DNA of 64,000 bases from Kazachstania africana CBS 2517 (Eukaryota > Ascomycota > Saccharomycetes > Saccharomycetales > Saccharomycetaceae), in assembly GCF_000304475.1 (NCBI RefSeq), contig NC_018942.1:992001-1056000 (forward strand), in the 5' to 3' direction. This document shows positions 29,507-39,660 of the stretch, piece after piece (the stretch's first letter is position 1; each line of letters begins with the position of its first letter). The notes beneath the pieces are model-generated. The model saw only the letters and a program-made list of their open reading frames with translations, was not told the DNA's origin and ran no database searches. Position numbers and translations under genes: made by a program.

Positions 29507-32500
29507 TTACACCTGTATATAGAAATCAGTATTAGTATGATTATTGATGGAATCATTTTCATTCAAGATTTTTTCCAACAGTTTGAATGGTTCCAATGCA
29601 TCAAATTCCAAGTAAAGCTGGAAAAGACCTCTGATACATGCACGTTGTAGAGTCATTATATTAGTTTTTTTAGCCACATTTAGTATTTTCTCTATGATTT
29701 GATTAATGAACTGAAAGTCGTTATTATGATTTTCTGTCGCACCATCAACAGCGATATCATATGCTATGCCTAAGAAAGGTAAGAATTCTACTATCCGCAT
29801 TTTAAAAACTTGATTTGAACCAAATTTCAGAATCATCAAATTGTTTAGCTTGATCAAAACACCGTTCCAGTTGAAACGCTCATCTCCCAATTTGGTCCTA
29901 GAAGAAATTAGTCTCTCTATGAAGTTTAAACAACAGGTAACAGTTTTTATCAATTTGCTGATTTTCTCCTGGTCAGATTTATATGACATGATACGGGATG
30001 CTGTGGGAATTGATAAGATTAATTCTTTGAATATAGCATTCCTGGAATCACTAGATTTCAAATCTGTCTCATACCACGTTATAAAAGAATCGATTGATTT
30101 ACCTAACTGGTCGTTAGTAGAGTATTGCGCACCTGCATTCATTGCATAGCTCTGCCAGAAGGATAATCTGTCTATATCTCCATTATTTGAGGTGAATATT
30201 TGAAATAGCTGTAAGAGTTTTAATTCATGTTCTTTTTCTTCGTCTGAGGAAGAACCTAAGTATGTTTGAATTGTACTCAAAGAGACAGTTCTGATCCCCG
30301 TAGACGGTTGAGCAGCCAAATTAAATAAGCTAGAAAGTAGGACGTCATGATGTTTCTCAAAACGGTTAAAATGCAACGATATCAATTTACATGCTTGGAA
30401 CCTCACTAATCTACCAACGTCGCCTTGATCTGTCACAGTGTGGTCGTCTAAAAAGTCGACTATATAATCAATAATATTGAAGCCAGTACTGGTGTCATTT
30501 AACAGATTAGATAAAATGTCGTTTTCGTTTCTTGTTATATTTGCTATCAGTGAAGCTTTTGCTTGACAGTTCAAGTGACTCACAAATTTAGCGAATTTAA
30601 TCTTAAATTCGTCATATGGCAAGTATGGCAATGATGAGCAGATTATCGTGTGGTTAAGTTTGGCATATTTATCATAGTTGAGCCAAAAAAAATCAAAAGC
30701 CTCTTGATTTCCGAAAATAGTTGTGTCACTACGTGATAGAAGATATATAAACTCATTCATCAGTGTGCTGAACTCATCAAAAGAAGAAGAATCGACATTG
30801 GCGACCAATAGTATACGCGTGTATAGGAAATCAAATTCTGGCTTGCTAAGGGTAAAATGGGGGTATTTGACCTTCAAATTGAAAGTCCAATACTTTAGGA
30901 TCGCTAAGCATTTGAATGAATTGACCGAATCTCTCGAAAATGTAAAATGTGAATTTATAACACTAGAGAAAATTTTTAATAAGAATTCTCTATTAAAATT
31001 TAGTAAATGCTCGTCACTGTTCATTTCAGTTATTAGATACAGTAATCTTGTGGAAGTTATGGCATCGACATTACCTTTAGAATCCTGCCTTTTCAAAAGC
31101 GTTGCAATGTTATTGGATAATACAATATAATATGGGTTGTGATTTGCTTTGAGATACAGCATTAAGATTTTCAAGGAGGAAACCGCCAACATAACAGTAC
31201 CTATATCGACGTTTCCCATAATGTTATAGTTTATGAACCAATCGCTTATATAATTGAAAAAAGTGTTGTGAATATTATTACTGGTGCCATTATTTGGATT
31301 TAGTATCTTGTATAATGCGATAAGGTTATTGGAATATGAATGTTTTAAATCGTTTATAGGAAGTTCCATAATTTTGACAACTTGTTCGTTACTCAAAATT
31401 AAACTTCCATGTCTTCCTAGAAGCTCTTGTAAAGCGGCGTATGATGATTTCCTAATCAATATTTCTGCATCAAATAATGAATTAATCAGAAGGTTTTGGA
31501 AAAGATTTGAGACCACTAGCTCTGTACTAGCGGTGAGTTGTTCATGGAAGCATTTAGCCTTAACTAAAGACCACGAGATAAAATTTGAGGCATCTTTTAT
31601 TTGACTGCCCTTGATGCTCTTGTTCAGATGTTTTTGTTGGAAAAAAAAAGTTGTGGACAGAACCTTTATGATTTTGAGTATTAAATTTGGGAAGTGTACT
31701 ATTATAAAGTTAGATAATTCGGCCATTATTAGTAGGTTTGAGTGCAAGTCGTGAATATCAATCATATCTAAATTTGCCTTATCATCTAAAAGGGATAGAG
31801 TCTTATCAATAATATCACCTTCGACTAAATCAAGTAATAAACCGTCATTATCATTTGCATGTATTAAGTCTATAATCTTTTTAAATGAATGTGCTAAAGA
31901 AAATCTGAATTTAGTAAAGTGTGTGTTCATATTTGTGAAGTACCATGATAAGATATTCTCGATGACACCCTCATTACCAGTCAAAATTTGTAGTTTGAAT
32001 AGTTTTGGTAAAGTTTTACAGATAATGATACCAATTGACTCATTGTTGGCATGGTCAAACTCCAGACAATAATTTGTGTAATACTCCAGGAGTTCAATAT
32101 CATCAAGTAGAATATCGATGGTACAGGAAGACGCAACGGAACCATTATTATTCGTACAATTTATGATTTTCTTGAGTAAAAAATTTAAAGTTTTCAAATC
32201 GCAAGTTCTTGCATTATCCTGATACATTGTTCTGTTTTTAAAGAGTAATTCGGAGTGTATCATGCAGACGATAGGGTCCAGAACTTGATTTGCTTTAAAC
32301 TTTTTAGCTTTTTGATATATTTCTATATCATTTTGTAGTTTGAAAGGCGAAGTTATAATGATATATTCCCATGAGAGTAAAAAAAATTTGAATTGCCACT
32401 TGTATGATAGCTTGTCCAATTCTGAAAGGATATGGGGTAAAAGGTACACGTCGGCCGGTAAAAATTTCACAATCTTTTTCCAAGTGCAAACTTTTGAAAA

Positions 32501-32743
32501 GTTGTAAAAGATCTCACATAATTTGGAGTGGTTTACATTAATTCTATAAGTGTCATCATTATTCAAAACGAAAAAATCCTTTGTTATCAAATTTATAAAT
32601 AAACTTAGATGTTTATCTAATATCGATGGATCACTCTGAAAGCTATTTATGGACTTGATTACTTCATTAGCATCACAGTTCGTAACATTTTTTAATCCAT
32701 TTTTTATGGACTGCAGCAAGGATTCTATGGAAGCTGCTTGCAT
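29507..32743 (-). CDS. CIN1: Tubulin-folding cofactor D (Cin1)
   Basis: The 1078-residue product is the yeast cofactor D, which with Pac2 (cofactor E) and Cin2 handles beta-tubulin in the assembly and disassembly of tubulin dimers. The protein is a long series of HEAT-like helical repeats. Examples are NLLINSLFDAEILIRKSSYA, where AEILIRKSSYAALQELLGRHG resembles the conserved Arg/Lys-Ala-Ala stretch of cofactor D, and FNLAAQPSTGIRTVSLSTIQ. The N-terminal region has CTWKKIVKFLPADVYLLPHI. Size matches S. cerevisiae Cin1 (about 1014). The position between MNE1 and PUT4 matches YOR349W. The start is the first ATG. Confidence comes from synteny, length and repeat pattern together. Confidence 0.9.
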   Translation of the reverse strand: MQAASIESLLQSIKNGLKNVTNCDANEVIKSINSFQSDPSILDKHLSLFINLITKDFFVLNNDDTYRINVNHSKLCEIFYNFSKVCTWKKIVKFLPADVYLLPHILSELDKLSYKWQFKFFLLSWEYIIITSPFKLQNDIEIYQKAKKFKANQVLDPIVCMIHSELLFKNRTMYQDNARTCDLKTLNFLLKKIINCTNNNGSVASSCTIDILLDDIELLEYYTNYCLEFDHANNESIGIIICKTLPKLFKLQILTGNEGVIENILSWYFTNMNTHFTKFRFSLAHSFKKIIDLIHANDNDGLLLDLVEGDIIDKTLSLLDDKANLDMIDIHDLHSNLLIMAELSNFIIVHFPNLILKIIKVLSTTFFFQQKHLNKSIKGSQIKDASNFISWSLVKAKCFHEQLTASTELVVSNLFQNLLINSLFDAEILIRKSSYAALQELLGRHGSLILSNEQVVKIMELPINDLKHSYSNNLIALYKILNPNNGTSNNIHNTFFNYISDWFINYNIMGNVDIGTVMLAVSSLKILMLYLKANHNPYYIVLSNNIATLLKRQDSKGNVDAITSTRLLYLITEMNSDEHLLNFNREFLLKIFSSVINSHFTFSRDSVNSFKCLAILKYWTFNLKVKYPHFTLSKPEFDFLYTRILLVANVDSSSFDEFSTLMNEFIYLLSRSDTTIFGNQEAFDFFWLNYDKYAKLNHTIICSSLPYLPYDEFKIKFAKFVSHLNCQAKASLIANITRNENDILSNLLNDTSTGFNIIDYIVDFLDDHTVTDQGDVGRLVRFQACKLISLHFNRFEKHHDVLLSSLFNLAAQPSTGIRTVSLSTIQTYLGSSSDEEKEHELKLLQLFQIFTSNNGDIDRLSFWQSYAMNAGAQYSTNDQLGKSIDSFITWYETDLKSSDSRNAIFKELILSIPTASRIMSYKSDQEKISKLIKTVTCCLNFIERLISSRTKLGDERFNWNGVLIKLNNLMILKFGSNQVFKMRIVEFLPFLGIAYDIAVDGATENHNNDFQFINQIIEKILNVAKKTNIMTLQRACIRGLFQLYLEFDALEPFKLLEKILNENDSINNHTNTDFYIQV

Positions 32744-33369
32744 GACACATCAAGTTTAATGGTGGCCTTATGTTCAGTCCTAAAACAAGTTACTTCGATG
32801 AAGGTGTATTGCCGTTCTCCAACTCTTTATAATTTTTACAATTATCGATGAGCTAGACTACCACTTGCAGCAATTGGTAAACTTTTTCAAGGAAACCTCG
32901 AGGCGGAAGAAGTAAGACGTGAACACGAAAACACGTTCCGATAATATTATTACCCGGTCTAAATCACGTGGTAATGGCTTGAGAAGCCCAATCAAGCAAA
33001 GTTATTAACAAAACGCTGATAACCGAAAGTTGACACTCGTACTTGTGTCAACATCATAAAATTGCTGCTTCTGAGTACTTCTATCATTAACCACATTTAC
33101 CTTCGATTTTTTCCTGACACTTTTCTTGTTCAGGAATCCTAACATCAATAGCCAAGCTATTGTTCTTCACCTGGTTCCCAAAAACCCTATTTACACATCT
33201 TCTGTCTTCGCTCTTAGTAGTAGTAGTGTTGGACTTGACCCGTTTATCCCATGTAACAGCAGCTTTTATGGATGTGATTGAACGTAAAGCCTTACCTTCA
33301 AATGGCTGGGACAGCTGTTTTTATCGTTTAGACATGTCCGAGAACGGAAAAGACGTCATGAAAACAGCC

Positions 33370-33375
33370 CTTATC
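33370..33375 (-). promoter_or_regulatory. GATA-factor site in PUT4 promoter
   Basis: CTTATC (GATAAG on the other strand) is the core recognised by Gln3/Gat1 in S. cerevisiae. PUT4 is a known nitrogen-regulated gene, so the site is plausible, but a six-base motif occurs often by chance. Confidence 0.35.
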
Positions 33376-33656
33376 AGGAAAGACTCCGTTGTCATTCATT
33401 GTGACGTCTCTGGTATTTTTTTGGCCTCGTGTGACATCTCAATGGAACAAAACAATAGTAAAAGACAGTCAGGAACGTACACAATGTTTATCTAATCATT
33501 CAATGACGCCACCATTCTATTCAACATGTGCAAGGGCTGCCTGAAAAGTGGGGTCGATGTACTTCAATGAAAGGGCCGTCTTATTTAGAATATCAGGTAC
33601 TCATATGTTCTTCGTTGGTCATATATATTGATAATTAAGTCGAAACCCCTTGGAGT

Positions 33657-33662
33657 GATAAG
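33657..33662 (+). promoter_or_regulatory. GATA-factor site in PUT4 promoter
   Basis: GATAAG lies about 140 bp upstream of the PUT4 start, a typical distance for Gln3/Gat1 control of amino-acid permeases. The gene's known nitrogen regulation supports it; the motif alone is weak. Confidence 0.45.
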
Positions 33663-33739
33663 GCACATAGTTATTTCTACATAAATGAAATTAATGGGTC
33701 ATTTATATATGTATATAATGTAGTTATGTACATTAACTA

Positions 33740-33799
33740 ATGGAATCTTCCAATTATTGTACGAAAATTGATCGATGTTGTAATTGGCACCACGGTTAA
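33740..33799 (+). promoter_or_regulatory. 19-codon upstream ORF ending at the PUT4 start
   Basis: An ORF of 19 codons begins at 33740 and its TAA stop shares one base with the PUT4 ATG (TAATG at 33797-33801). Such an overlap allows termination-reinitiation in principle. It is the closest upstream ATG to the first in-frame ATG of PUT4. Whether it is in the mRNA is not known. Confidence 0.45.
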
Positions 33800-35553
33800 T
33801 GAAATCAGACATGTCAGAATCTAGCGACATGGCCACAACAAATATTTCAGTATACGATAAAAATGACAAAAATAATATCAAAGATGGAGTGTCTTTCGAG
33901 AAGCCAATAATTTATAGTGAGGTGGACATTGAGTCAGGGGCAAAAGAAAGTTCCTCTCGAAACTTGAAACATGGACTTCAATCACGTCATATCCAATTAA
34001 TTGCATTGGGTGGAACCATAGGTACAGGTCTCTTCGTCGGTACCTCTTCAACGTTGGCAAATTGTGGACCGGCTGCACTGGTTATATCATACATAGTCAT
34101 TTCCACAATTGTATATCCAATTATGAACATGTTCGGTGAAATGGTCTGTTATTTGCCCGGTAATGACGATGACGATGAATCTGTTGGTTACTGTGCCTAT
34201 CTGGTCTCCAAATATGTGGATGAATCACTAGGTTTTGCAACAAGCTGGAATTACTATTACTGTTTTATCGTTCTGGTAGCAACTGAGTGCACTGCAGCAA
34301 GTTCAATAGTAGAGTATTGGACGTCCAAAATCCCTAAAGCTGTACTTATATTCCTATTTTTGGGTGTTATCTTTCTTCTAAATTTTTTACCAGTCAAATT
34401 CTATGGTGAAGCTGAATTTTGGTTTGCTATAATTAAAATATTTTGTATAACTGGGTTAATTATAGTTGCTTTTGTCATATTCTGTGGTGGAGCACCCAAT
34501 AATGAAGATAACTCATTTGTTGGTTTCCATTACTGGAAAAATCCGAGTAGTTTTAGAGATTATGTTACGAACGGCAGTCTTGGTAACTTCTTGGATGTTT
34601 ATAATGCATTGATAAAAGGCGCATTCGCATTTATTTTGGGGCCTGAATTGGTGTCCCTGACAAGTTCTGAATGTGTAGATCAAAGAAGAAATATTGCAAA
34701 AGCATCAAGGCGATTTGTTTATAGATTAATGTTTTTCTATATTTTTGGTGCATTATCGATTAGTGTCATTGTACCATATAATGACCCGACGTTGCTAAAC
34801 GCATTAGCATTGAATAAACCCGGCGCAGGCTCGTCTCCATTTGTCATTGGTATTCAGAATGCTGGAATTACCATTCTACCTCATATTATTAATTTTTGCA
34901 TATTGACAAGCGCTATGTCAGCTGGTAATGCATTTTTATTTGCAAGCACAAGAGCTTTACTAACAATGGGTAAAAATGGGAGTGCACCGAGAATATTTAG
35001 TAGAATAAATAGACATGGTGTTCCTTATGTTGCATTGTCACTATCAATCATGATTGCATGTTTGGCTTTTCTGAACTGTAGTGCTTCGTCGGCCAAAGTC
35101 TTCCAGTGGTTTTCTAATATTAGTACTATTTCCGGGTTTATTGGTTGGTTTACAGGATGCATTGCATATCTAAGGTTTAGAAGAACAATCGATTATAATG
35201 GATTATATGATAGATTGCCATTTAAGACAAAGGGGCAAGTGTACTTGACCTGGTATTCCTTCGTTTTTGTCGGAATATTGATATTGACTAATGGTTATAT
35301 GTATATTATACCAAAGTTTTGGAATTACCAAGATTTTATTGCTGCGTATATCACGCTGCCAGTATTTTTAGTATTGTATTTCGGTCATATAATCTACTCT
35401 GGAAGGTGGAGACAAAGAAAATGGTGGAAGCCAGTAGATGAAATAGATGTTGTGACAGGCCTAGAAGAAATAGAGCTGAAGACAAAAATCGCTGATGAAG
35501 AAAGACAGGGACACTCCGGTAGATTTGCCAAATGCCTCGATTATATATTATAA
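33799..35553 (+). CDS. PUT4: Proline/amino-acid permease Put4
   Basis: The 584-residue product is a member of the fungal amino-acid permease (APC) family in the plasma membrane. Closest by motif is Put4, the high-affinity proline permease: LQSRHIQLIALGGTIGTGLF, ATSWNYYYCFIVLVATECTA, SSECVDQRRNIAKASRRFVY and PYNDPTLLNALALNKPGAGS. About twelve hydrophobic spans are visible, with hydrophilic ends. The position after CIN1 matches YOR348C. S. cerevisiae Put4 has about 627 residues, the difference being in the N-terminal tail. The frame extends to a TTG at 33784; I chose the first ATG at 33799, though ATGs at 33811 and 33829 are possible. GATA sites upstream fit control by nitrogen source. Confidence 0.94.
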   Translation: MKSDMSESSDMATTNISVYDKNDKNNIKDGVSFEKPIIYSEVDIESGAKESSSRNLKHGLQSRHIQLIALGGTIGTGLFVGTSSTLANCGPAALVISYIVISTIVYPIMNMFGEMVCYLPGNDDDDESVGYCAYLVSKYVDESLGFATSWNYYYCFIVLVATECTAASSIVEYWTSKIPKAVLIFLFLGVIFLLNFLPVKFYGEAEFWFAIIKIFCITGLIIVAFVIFCGGAPNNEDNSFVGFHYWKNPSSFRDYVTNGSLGNFLDVYNALIKGAFAFILGPELVSLTSSECVDQRRNIAKASRRFVYRLMFFYIFGALSISVIVPYNDPTLLNALALNKPGAGSSPFVIGIQNAGITILPHIINFCILTSAMSAGNAFLFASTRALLTMGKNGSAPRIFSRINRHGVPYVALSLSIMIACLAFLNCSASSAKVFQWFSNISTISGFIGWFTGCIAYLRFRRTIDYNGLYDRLPFKTKGQVYLTWYSFVFVGILILTNGYMYIIPKFWNYQDFIAAYITLPVFLVLYFGHIIYSGRWRQRKWWKPVDEIDVVTGLEEIELKTKIADEERQGHSGRFAKCLDYIL

Positions 35554-35720
35554 AAACGAATAGCATTTTATTTTCATTTTTTTCTGTTTTCTATTTATAC
35601 ATGTGAAGAATTCGTCATTAGAAAGAGAAAAGAAAAGTATTATATAAATACAAAATGTATATACGAACACTTTACAGAAACGCTTTAAACTTCTTATCAC
35701 GGAAAAAATGTAATGTGGAA

Positions 35721-36707
35721 TTAATCTGAGCGTGCTCTTTTGCTTCTTGCAATACTAGCGATTGGATCTGTAGCAATTGCTTTGCTGTTATTATTATTTG
35801 TGTTAGTGTTATCTAAATCGATGTTATTAGTCGTTCTTTTATTAGATGTACATTTTACGCTATTGTAATTATTATTTTGAATGTTATTACTATTATTACA
35901 GTCATTGATTATTCTTGGACTTATACCCCAGTATAGATTATTTTTTCTAATTTCTTCAAAATAATTTAGCAGCCCACTGCACCAAAAGATTCTTTCCTCT
36001 TTTAAATTATAATTATTATCATGTTTCAAATTTTTAATGAATTGTAAAGCGTCAAGTATTTTGAGACTTGGATTTTTTTTCAATACAATGGATATCAATA
36101 GAGTTATCAGATTTTCATTATTCTCATAATCAGCAAATATAAGAATGCCATTACTGGGATTAGAGTTCTGGAAGTTAATAATTGCAATTAAATCGTTAAA
36201 ATATTGGAACTTTTCAAAATTATCCACTGTAAAGACATTTGATTTCGTGTAATTCGTTTTATTACCGAATAAAGCGTTTTCAAATTCGAAATTTTGTGAT
36301 AGTGACAATCTGTCGTTAATCAGACTATTCAATAGACGTGTATTATTCCATTGGTAAAAAGTTAAAGGATCGTTATTTAATTGTAAGTTGTCATAATCTG
36401 CTGGCGAAAGAAATTTTGAATCGAAATTAATCATTAAAATATCATCTTTAGATCCATAGATTCCAGAATTCACTATATCGTTATACAGCTGTGAAACTGT
36501 TTCTGTTGGTATATCGATACCAATAAAGTATCTTATATTTTGATTTGCTAATAAAACTGAATGTTTAGTTATTGTTTGTAATGTGCCAAAATAAATATTT
36601 TTATCTAGCAACTGTGGTTTGTATTGATTTTCTATAAACGCCATTTGTTGATTATCGAGAAAATCAGGTACATTGCTATTGTTATTATTTGTTGCGGCAA
36701 GTATCAT
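35721..36707 (-). CDS. YOR342C/YAL037W-family protein of unknown function
   Basis: The 328-residue product resembles the S. cerevisiae pair YAL037W and YOR342C, duplicates of unknown function. Shared features are LLDKNIYFGTLQTITKHSVL followed by a beta-strand-like segment NIRYFIGIDIPTETVSQLYN, and a later FNDLIAIINFQNS...NGILIFADYENNENLITLLI. The general pattern recalls a dual-specificity-phosphatase fold, but I see no Cys-x5-Arg motif, so catalytic activity is unlikely. The C-terminus is Asn-rich and ends with a basic stretch (RSKRARSD); S. cerevisiae YAL037W also ends in basic residues. The gene's orientation is reversed relative to the preceding chromosome XV series. The start is the first ATG. 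Confidence 0.85.
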   Translation of the reverse strand: MILAATNNNNSNVPDFLDNQQMAFIENQYKPQLLDKNIYFGTLQTITKHSVLLANQNIRYFIGIDIPTETVSQLYNDIVNSGIYGSKDDILMINFDSKFLSPADYDNLQLNNDPLTFYQWNNTRLLNSLINDRLSLSQNFEFENALFGNKTNYTKSNVFTVDNFEKFQYFNDLIAIINFQNSNPSNGILIFADYENNENLITLLISIVLKKNPSLKILDALQFIKNLKHDNNYNLKEERIFWCSGLLNYFEEIRKNNLYWGISPRIINDCNNSNNIQNNNYNSVKCTSNKRTTNNIDLDNTNTNNNNSKAIATDPIASIARSKRARSD

Positions 36708-37385
36708 ATTGGGAAAAAAAAAGGAGAGATTGGCAATATACGCTATTAATTGAAGGGTTTAGAAACGCAAACGAGGGTCGAGGGTAGGACGAAAAAAATA
36801 CGAGTTGGTAATGGTGATGAACAACCGGGGTTGGATGAATATGATTAACGGTACGTCAGTCGTGCTGCAAAACGGAAAAACTGAAACAGGAAAGAAAAAT
36901 ATTTGTCGTATCAACAGATGTTTGAAACCCAAGAGCTGCCGAAGTTATATATGCAGTCGCTGAAGAAAGAAGATGGGTCAACTTTGGGTGAAAAATTATT
37001 ATTGCAAGAAAAAAAAAGAAAATTTTCTTTGTAGAAAGTGAAAGAAGAGGTGTGCTGCGAAAAGTAAAAGGAAAAAGTCATTCCACAAGGTGATTGATTA
37101 GTTATTCATTCCGCCCACTGTCACTCACGCGCAGTACGTCGAGGAAAAGAAAAAGGAAAAAAAAATTTGAAGAATTATGGGTTTCTTTTTTTTTTTTTTT
37201 TTTGGAACTTTGCAAACAACCAGGGCGCGAAGTCAAGACCTAACTTCCTATTTAGGAGACTAAAGTGGATATGCCCAAGACTGCCAAAGGTAGATTTTAT
37301 CCTTAGGGATGTACGGGATTTTAGTACTGGCGTTCAGTTTTAATCTGTTAGTAGGGATAACTTTTCTAAAAAGTTAAAATTGTTT
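36708..37385. other. Intergenic region between the YOR342C-family gene and tRNA-Met
   Basis: This spacer contains the promoter of the YOR342C-family gene and an 18-T tract at 37186-37203. I see no gene or transposon remnant, although the region directly upstream of a tRNA is a usual place for Ty insertion. Confidence 0.5.
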
Positions 37386-37458
37386 GCTTCAGTAGCTCAG
37401 TAGGAAGAGCGTCAGTCTCATAATCTGAAGGTCGAGAGTTCGAACCTCCCCTGGAGCA
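37386..37458 (+). tRNA. Elongator tRNA-Met (CAU)
   Basis: The 73-base sequence folds as a tRNA. The acceptor stem is GCTTCAG paired with CTGGAGC, the D-arm is AGCTCAGTAGGAAGAGC, the anticodon loop has CAT within CTCATAA, and the T-arm contains GTTCGAACC. The discriminator base is A. The sequence agrees with the elongator tRNA-Met of S. cerevisiae. There is no intron. A T-run follows within ten bases and serves as the RNA polymerase III terminator. The acceptor stem G1-C72 and the D-arm exclude initiator tRNA. Confidence 0.97.
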
Positions 37459-37752
37459 TTTATTTTTCTTCCCTTTTTTTCCAAACTCTAACAATGAAAT
37501 GCAATTTTTTATATTCAGTGACAGAAAATAGTTTGGATTTAGTAGTTGTATCAAATTCGTTAGTTTATCGTATATAAATTTATAAATTATATTGTTTCAT
37601 AATAATTGATCGTTGGTTTGTTCGTAATTTTTTTTGGTGTTTTAAGAAAAATAATATTAGCATAAAAGAGAGTGGTTTAGTTTGAATGTGAATTTTTTTC
37701 GTATTTTTGTCATAAATGTCATGAATTGAATAGTATGGGTGAGTTTGGTTTA

Positions 37753-38490
37753 TCATTTTTGGTTTGATTGTCTTCTTAAAGTTTCTACTTCATTTTTTAA
37801 TCTAGTTACCTCAAGCTCATATAACCTCTCATTATTTTGTAAATATAGAATATAATCGACAGCTTTTTCTAGGATCATGCTTTTGTTCAGCCTTGTGCTA
37901 GTGGCTGTTGTGGTGCTGATAGATGCGTCTTGCTTTTTTACAGAGTCACTGACTTCAAAAGCTGTTTGTTCAGAGGAGACCCATGGGATAATTTGCTGTA
38001 ATCTGGCAATTTTTGTATTGATGTTGATTCTATATCTTTTTTCAATCTTATTATGAGCCTCCTTTTGATGAGCAGTTAATCTTTTTCTAACTGGCCTAAT
38101 CTTGATAAGTCCATCATCTTCTCCATCAGCTTCATCAGATTCAGTGATTTCTCTCTTAATTAAATTGTCCAACGAAGGTAACAAACTGACGTCGTTGGTG
38201 AAACTATCATTTTCAGGAGAATTAACTAACGATGGTATAAAAGATTCATTTTCTTGTTTCAATGTGAATGGAACTTCTTGATTCAATTGATTTTCAATTG
38301 GAGAAGCGATAGAAGAGCTTGATGTAGATGATATGATATTTTCTAATGATTCAAACCATGAATTATCAGTCGTTAAATTAGAATTTAATGAAATTGATGA
38401 GTTCTTATTAGAAACCAAGGAAGGTTTCATATCTTCTTCGAACATCCATGATTCGAAATTAGCAGCATCGTTTGTGATTATTGAATCCAT
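37753..38490 (-). CDS. TYE7: bHLH transcription factor Tye7
   Basis: The 245-residue product is the glycolytic gene activator Tye7 (Sgc1), an SREBP-like basic helix-loop-helix protein that binds E-boxes. The basic region and first helix (AHNKIEKRYRININTKIARL, near residue 140) include the tyrosine typical of SREBP-type factors. The second helix is LNKSMILEKAVDYILYLQNN and is followed by a leucine-rich coiled segment. The N-terminal motif WFESLENIISSTSSSSIASP is also present in S. cerevisiae Tye7. Total length is shorter (about 291 in S. cerevisiae). HMS1, a related bHLH gene, is less likely because of this N-terminal motif and the position between the YOR342C family gene and REV1. Confidence 0.95.
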   Translation of the reverse strand: MDSIITNDAANFESWMFEEDMKPSLVSNKNSSISLNSNLTTDNSWFESLENIISSTSSSSIASPIENQLNQEVPFTLKQENESFIPSLVNSPENDSFTNDVSLLPSLDNLIKREITESDEADGEDDGLIKIRPVRKRLTAHQKEAHNKIEKRYRININTKIARLQQIIPWVSSEQTAFEVSDSVKKQDASISTTTATSTRLNKSMILEKAVDYILYLQNNERLYELEVTRLKNEVETLRRQSNQK

Positions 38491-39635
38491 TTAAATTATG
38501 TCTGGTATAATGCGTCGATAGAACGTTATAGAAGAGTATTCCTTTTCCTGTGTGTATAGTAAATATATGTTCAACAGAAAGAGGTTAATAAAGCTATGTT
38601 ATACTTTATTAATGCTTAGTATGAAGGAAGGGATAAGTAAAGATATTACTTTTGATGTTGTTATGTATACAAGATAAGATAAATAAATTAAATGTTGATT
38701 TGACAAGGACAAGAGAGGGACAAAAAAGTTTCACCAAAAGGTCAAATTTTCTTTGTTTAAATATAATTTTTGCGCCAATTTTGTTTCAGTCATCTTTTTC
38801 TTTGAACCAAAATTCTTCAATCGTGCGGGTCTTACTGAAAGAATTTTTTCTTCACGCTATAGTTTTTGCCTTCTTTTGGGACACTTTTCCTCGAGAAAAA
38901 ATATCCAAAAGTTTTTAGTGCGGGCCAAAAAAGAAAGCGATTTTGTCCTTCCATTTCTCAAACAGGGAGACTGAAATTGGGAGAAAATAGACAGAGAGAC
39001 GAAGTAGTTCTTTTTCTTTTTTCTTTTTGCCTTCTTCGGTAAAACGTGTCAACTAACTAACCGATACGCCGTTCTCTCAGTCAGGAACCGAAAGTGAAGT
39101 TTTCAAAGTGAGTGCTTTTTGTTCTTTCCTCATACTGCGTCCTTGCTCAAAAACGACGAAACGAAGCCACGGATAGTGAAAAAAAAAAGCAGGACCCACA
39201 CAATTCAGTCCATATCCGTGGGTCAGCAGCAGGTTGAAACAAACTTTATGCCCTGTTCAGGAAAGCTCAACGGTAAAAGCCGTTCACCAATCACTGATTA
39301 CGACATGGCGGTTGGTATCCATCATTTGTTTTTGTGTTGTCAATCCCGTTTGAGAGGGGCAGCAAAGAGACGGCTGTAACGGGCCAATTCAATAATCAGT
39401 TAGGTCATGCTTCGCTCGATATTAGGGCTTCCTCGACATGATTTTAGGGTTTCTTTTCAGGAACCTGGAGGATTCAGTTCGCTTTTCGATTTTCCCATGT
39501 ATTGTTAGCTCATCGTGTAATTAAAACAATCAATAATGTATTTGTAAAAACTTGATAAATTCACGGTCTTAGAAGTTAAGCCAAGGTGAAGGGAGGGAAT
39601 AAAACCATGTGTATGAATGTTATACTATTCCAGAT
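38491..39635. other. TYE7-REV1 divergent intergenic region
   Basis: This 1.1-kb spacer holds both promoters. The leader of REV1 has several short upstream ATGs, including one overlapping the gene start. Open frames on the plus strand (about 38652-38974 and 39119-39379) have no recognisable product. I see no RNA gene. Confidence 0.55.
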
Positions 39636-39660
39636 ATGGTTGAAGGATCAGATTTACTAG
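39607..39660 (+). promoter_or_regulatory. Upstream ORF overlapping the REV1 start
   Basis: A 17-codon ORF begins 29 nt before the REV1 ATG, in a different frame, and ends 25 bases into REV1. Its start has an A at -3, a better context than the G at -3 of the REV1 ATG. If both lie in the mRNA, REV1 translation would depend on leaky scanning. Confidence 0.5.

Larger units (their letters stand above)
32744..33798. other. CIN1-PUT4 divergent intergenic region
   Basis: This 1.06-kb spacer holds both promoters. It contains a Cbf1-type site ATCACGTG at 32963-32970, GATA-type sites at 33370-33375 and 33657-33662, and an upstream ORF that runs into the PUT4 start. An open frame at 33160-33495 begins at TTG and has no recognisable product. 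Confidence 0.6.

Noticed and set aside
32963..32970. ATCACGTG as a possible centromere CDEI element
   Set aside because: No adjoining AT-rich CDEII block with a CDEIII TCCGAA core; a Cbf1 promoter site is the simpler reading.
33160..33495. 111-codon open frame upstream of PUT4
   Set aside because: It begins at TTG, has no recognisable domain and lies in a divergent promoter region.
37366..37554. Short minus-strand frame across the tRNA-Met gene
   Set aside because: It is the antisense of the tRNA and has no independent support.
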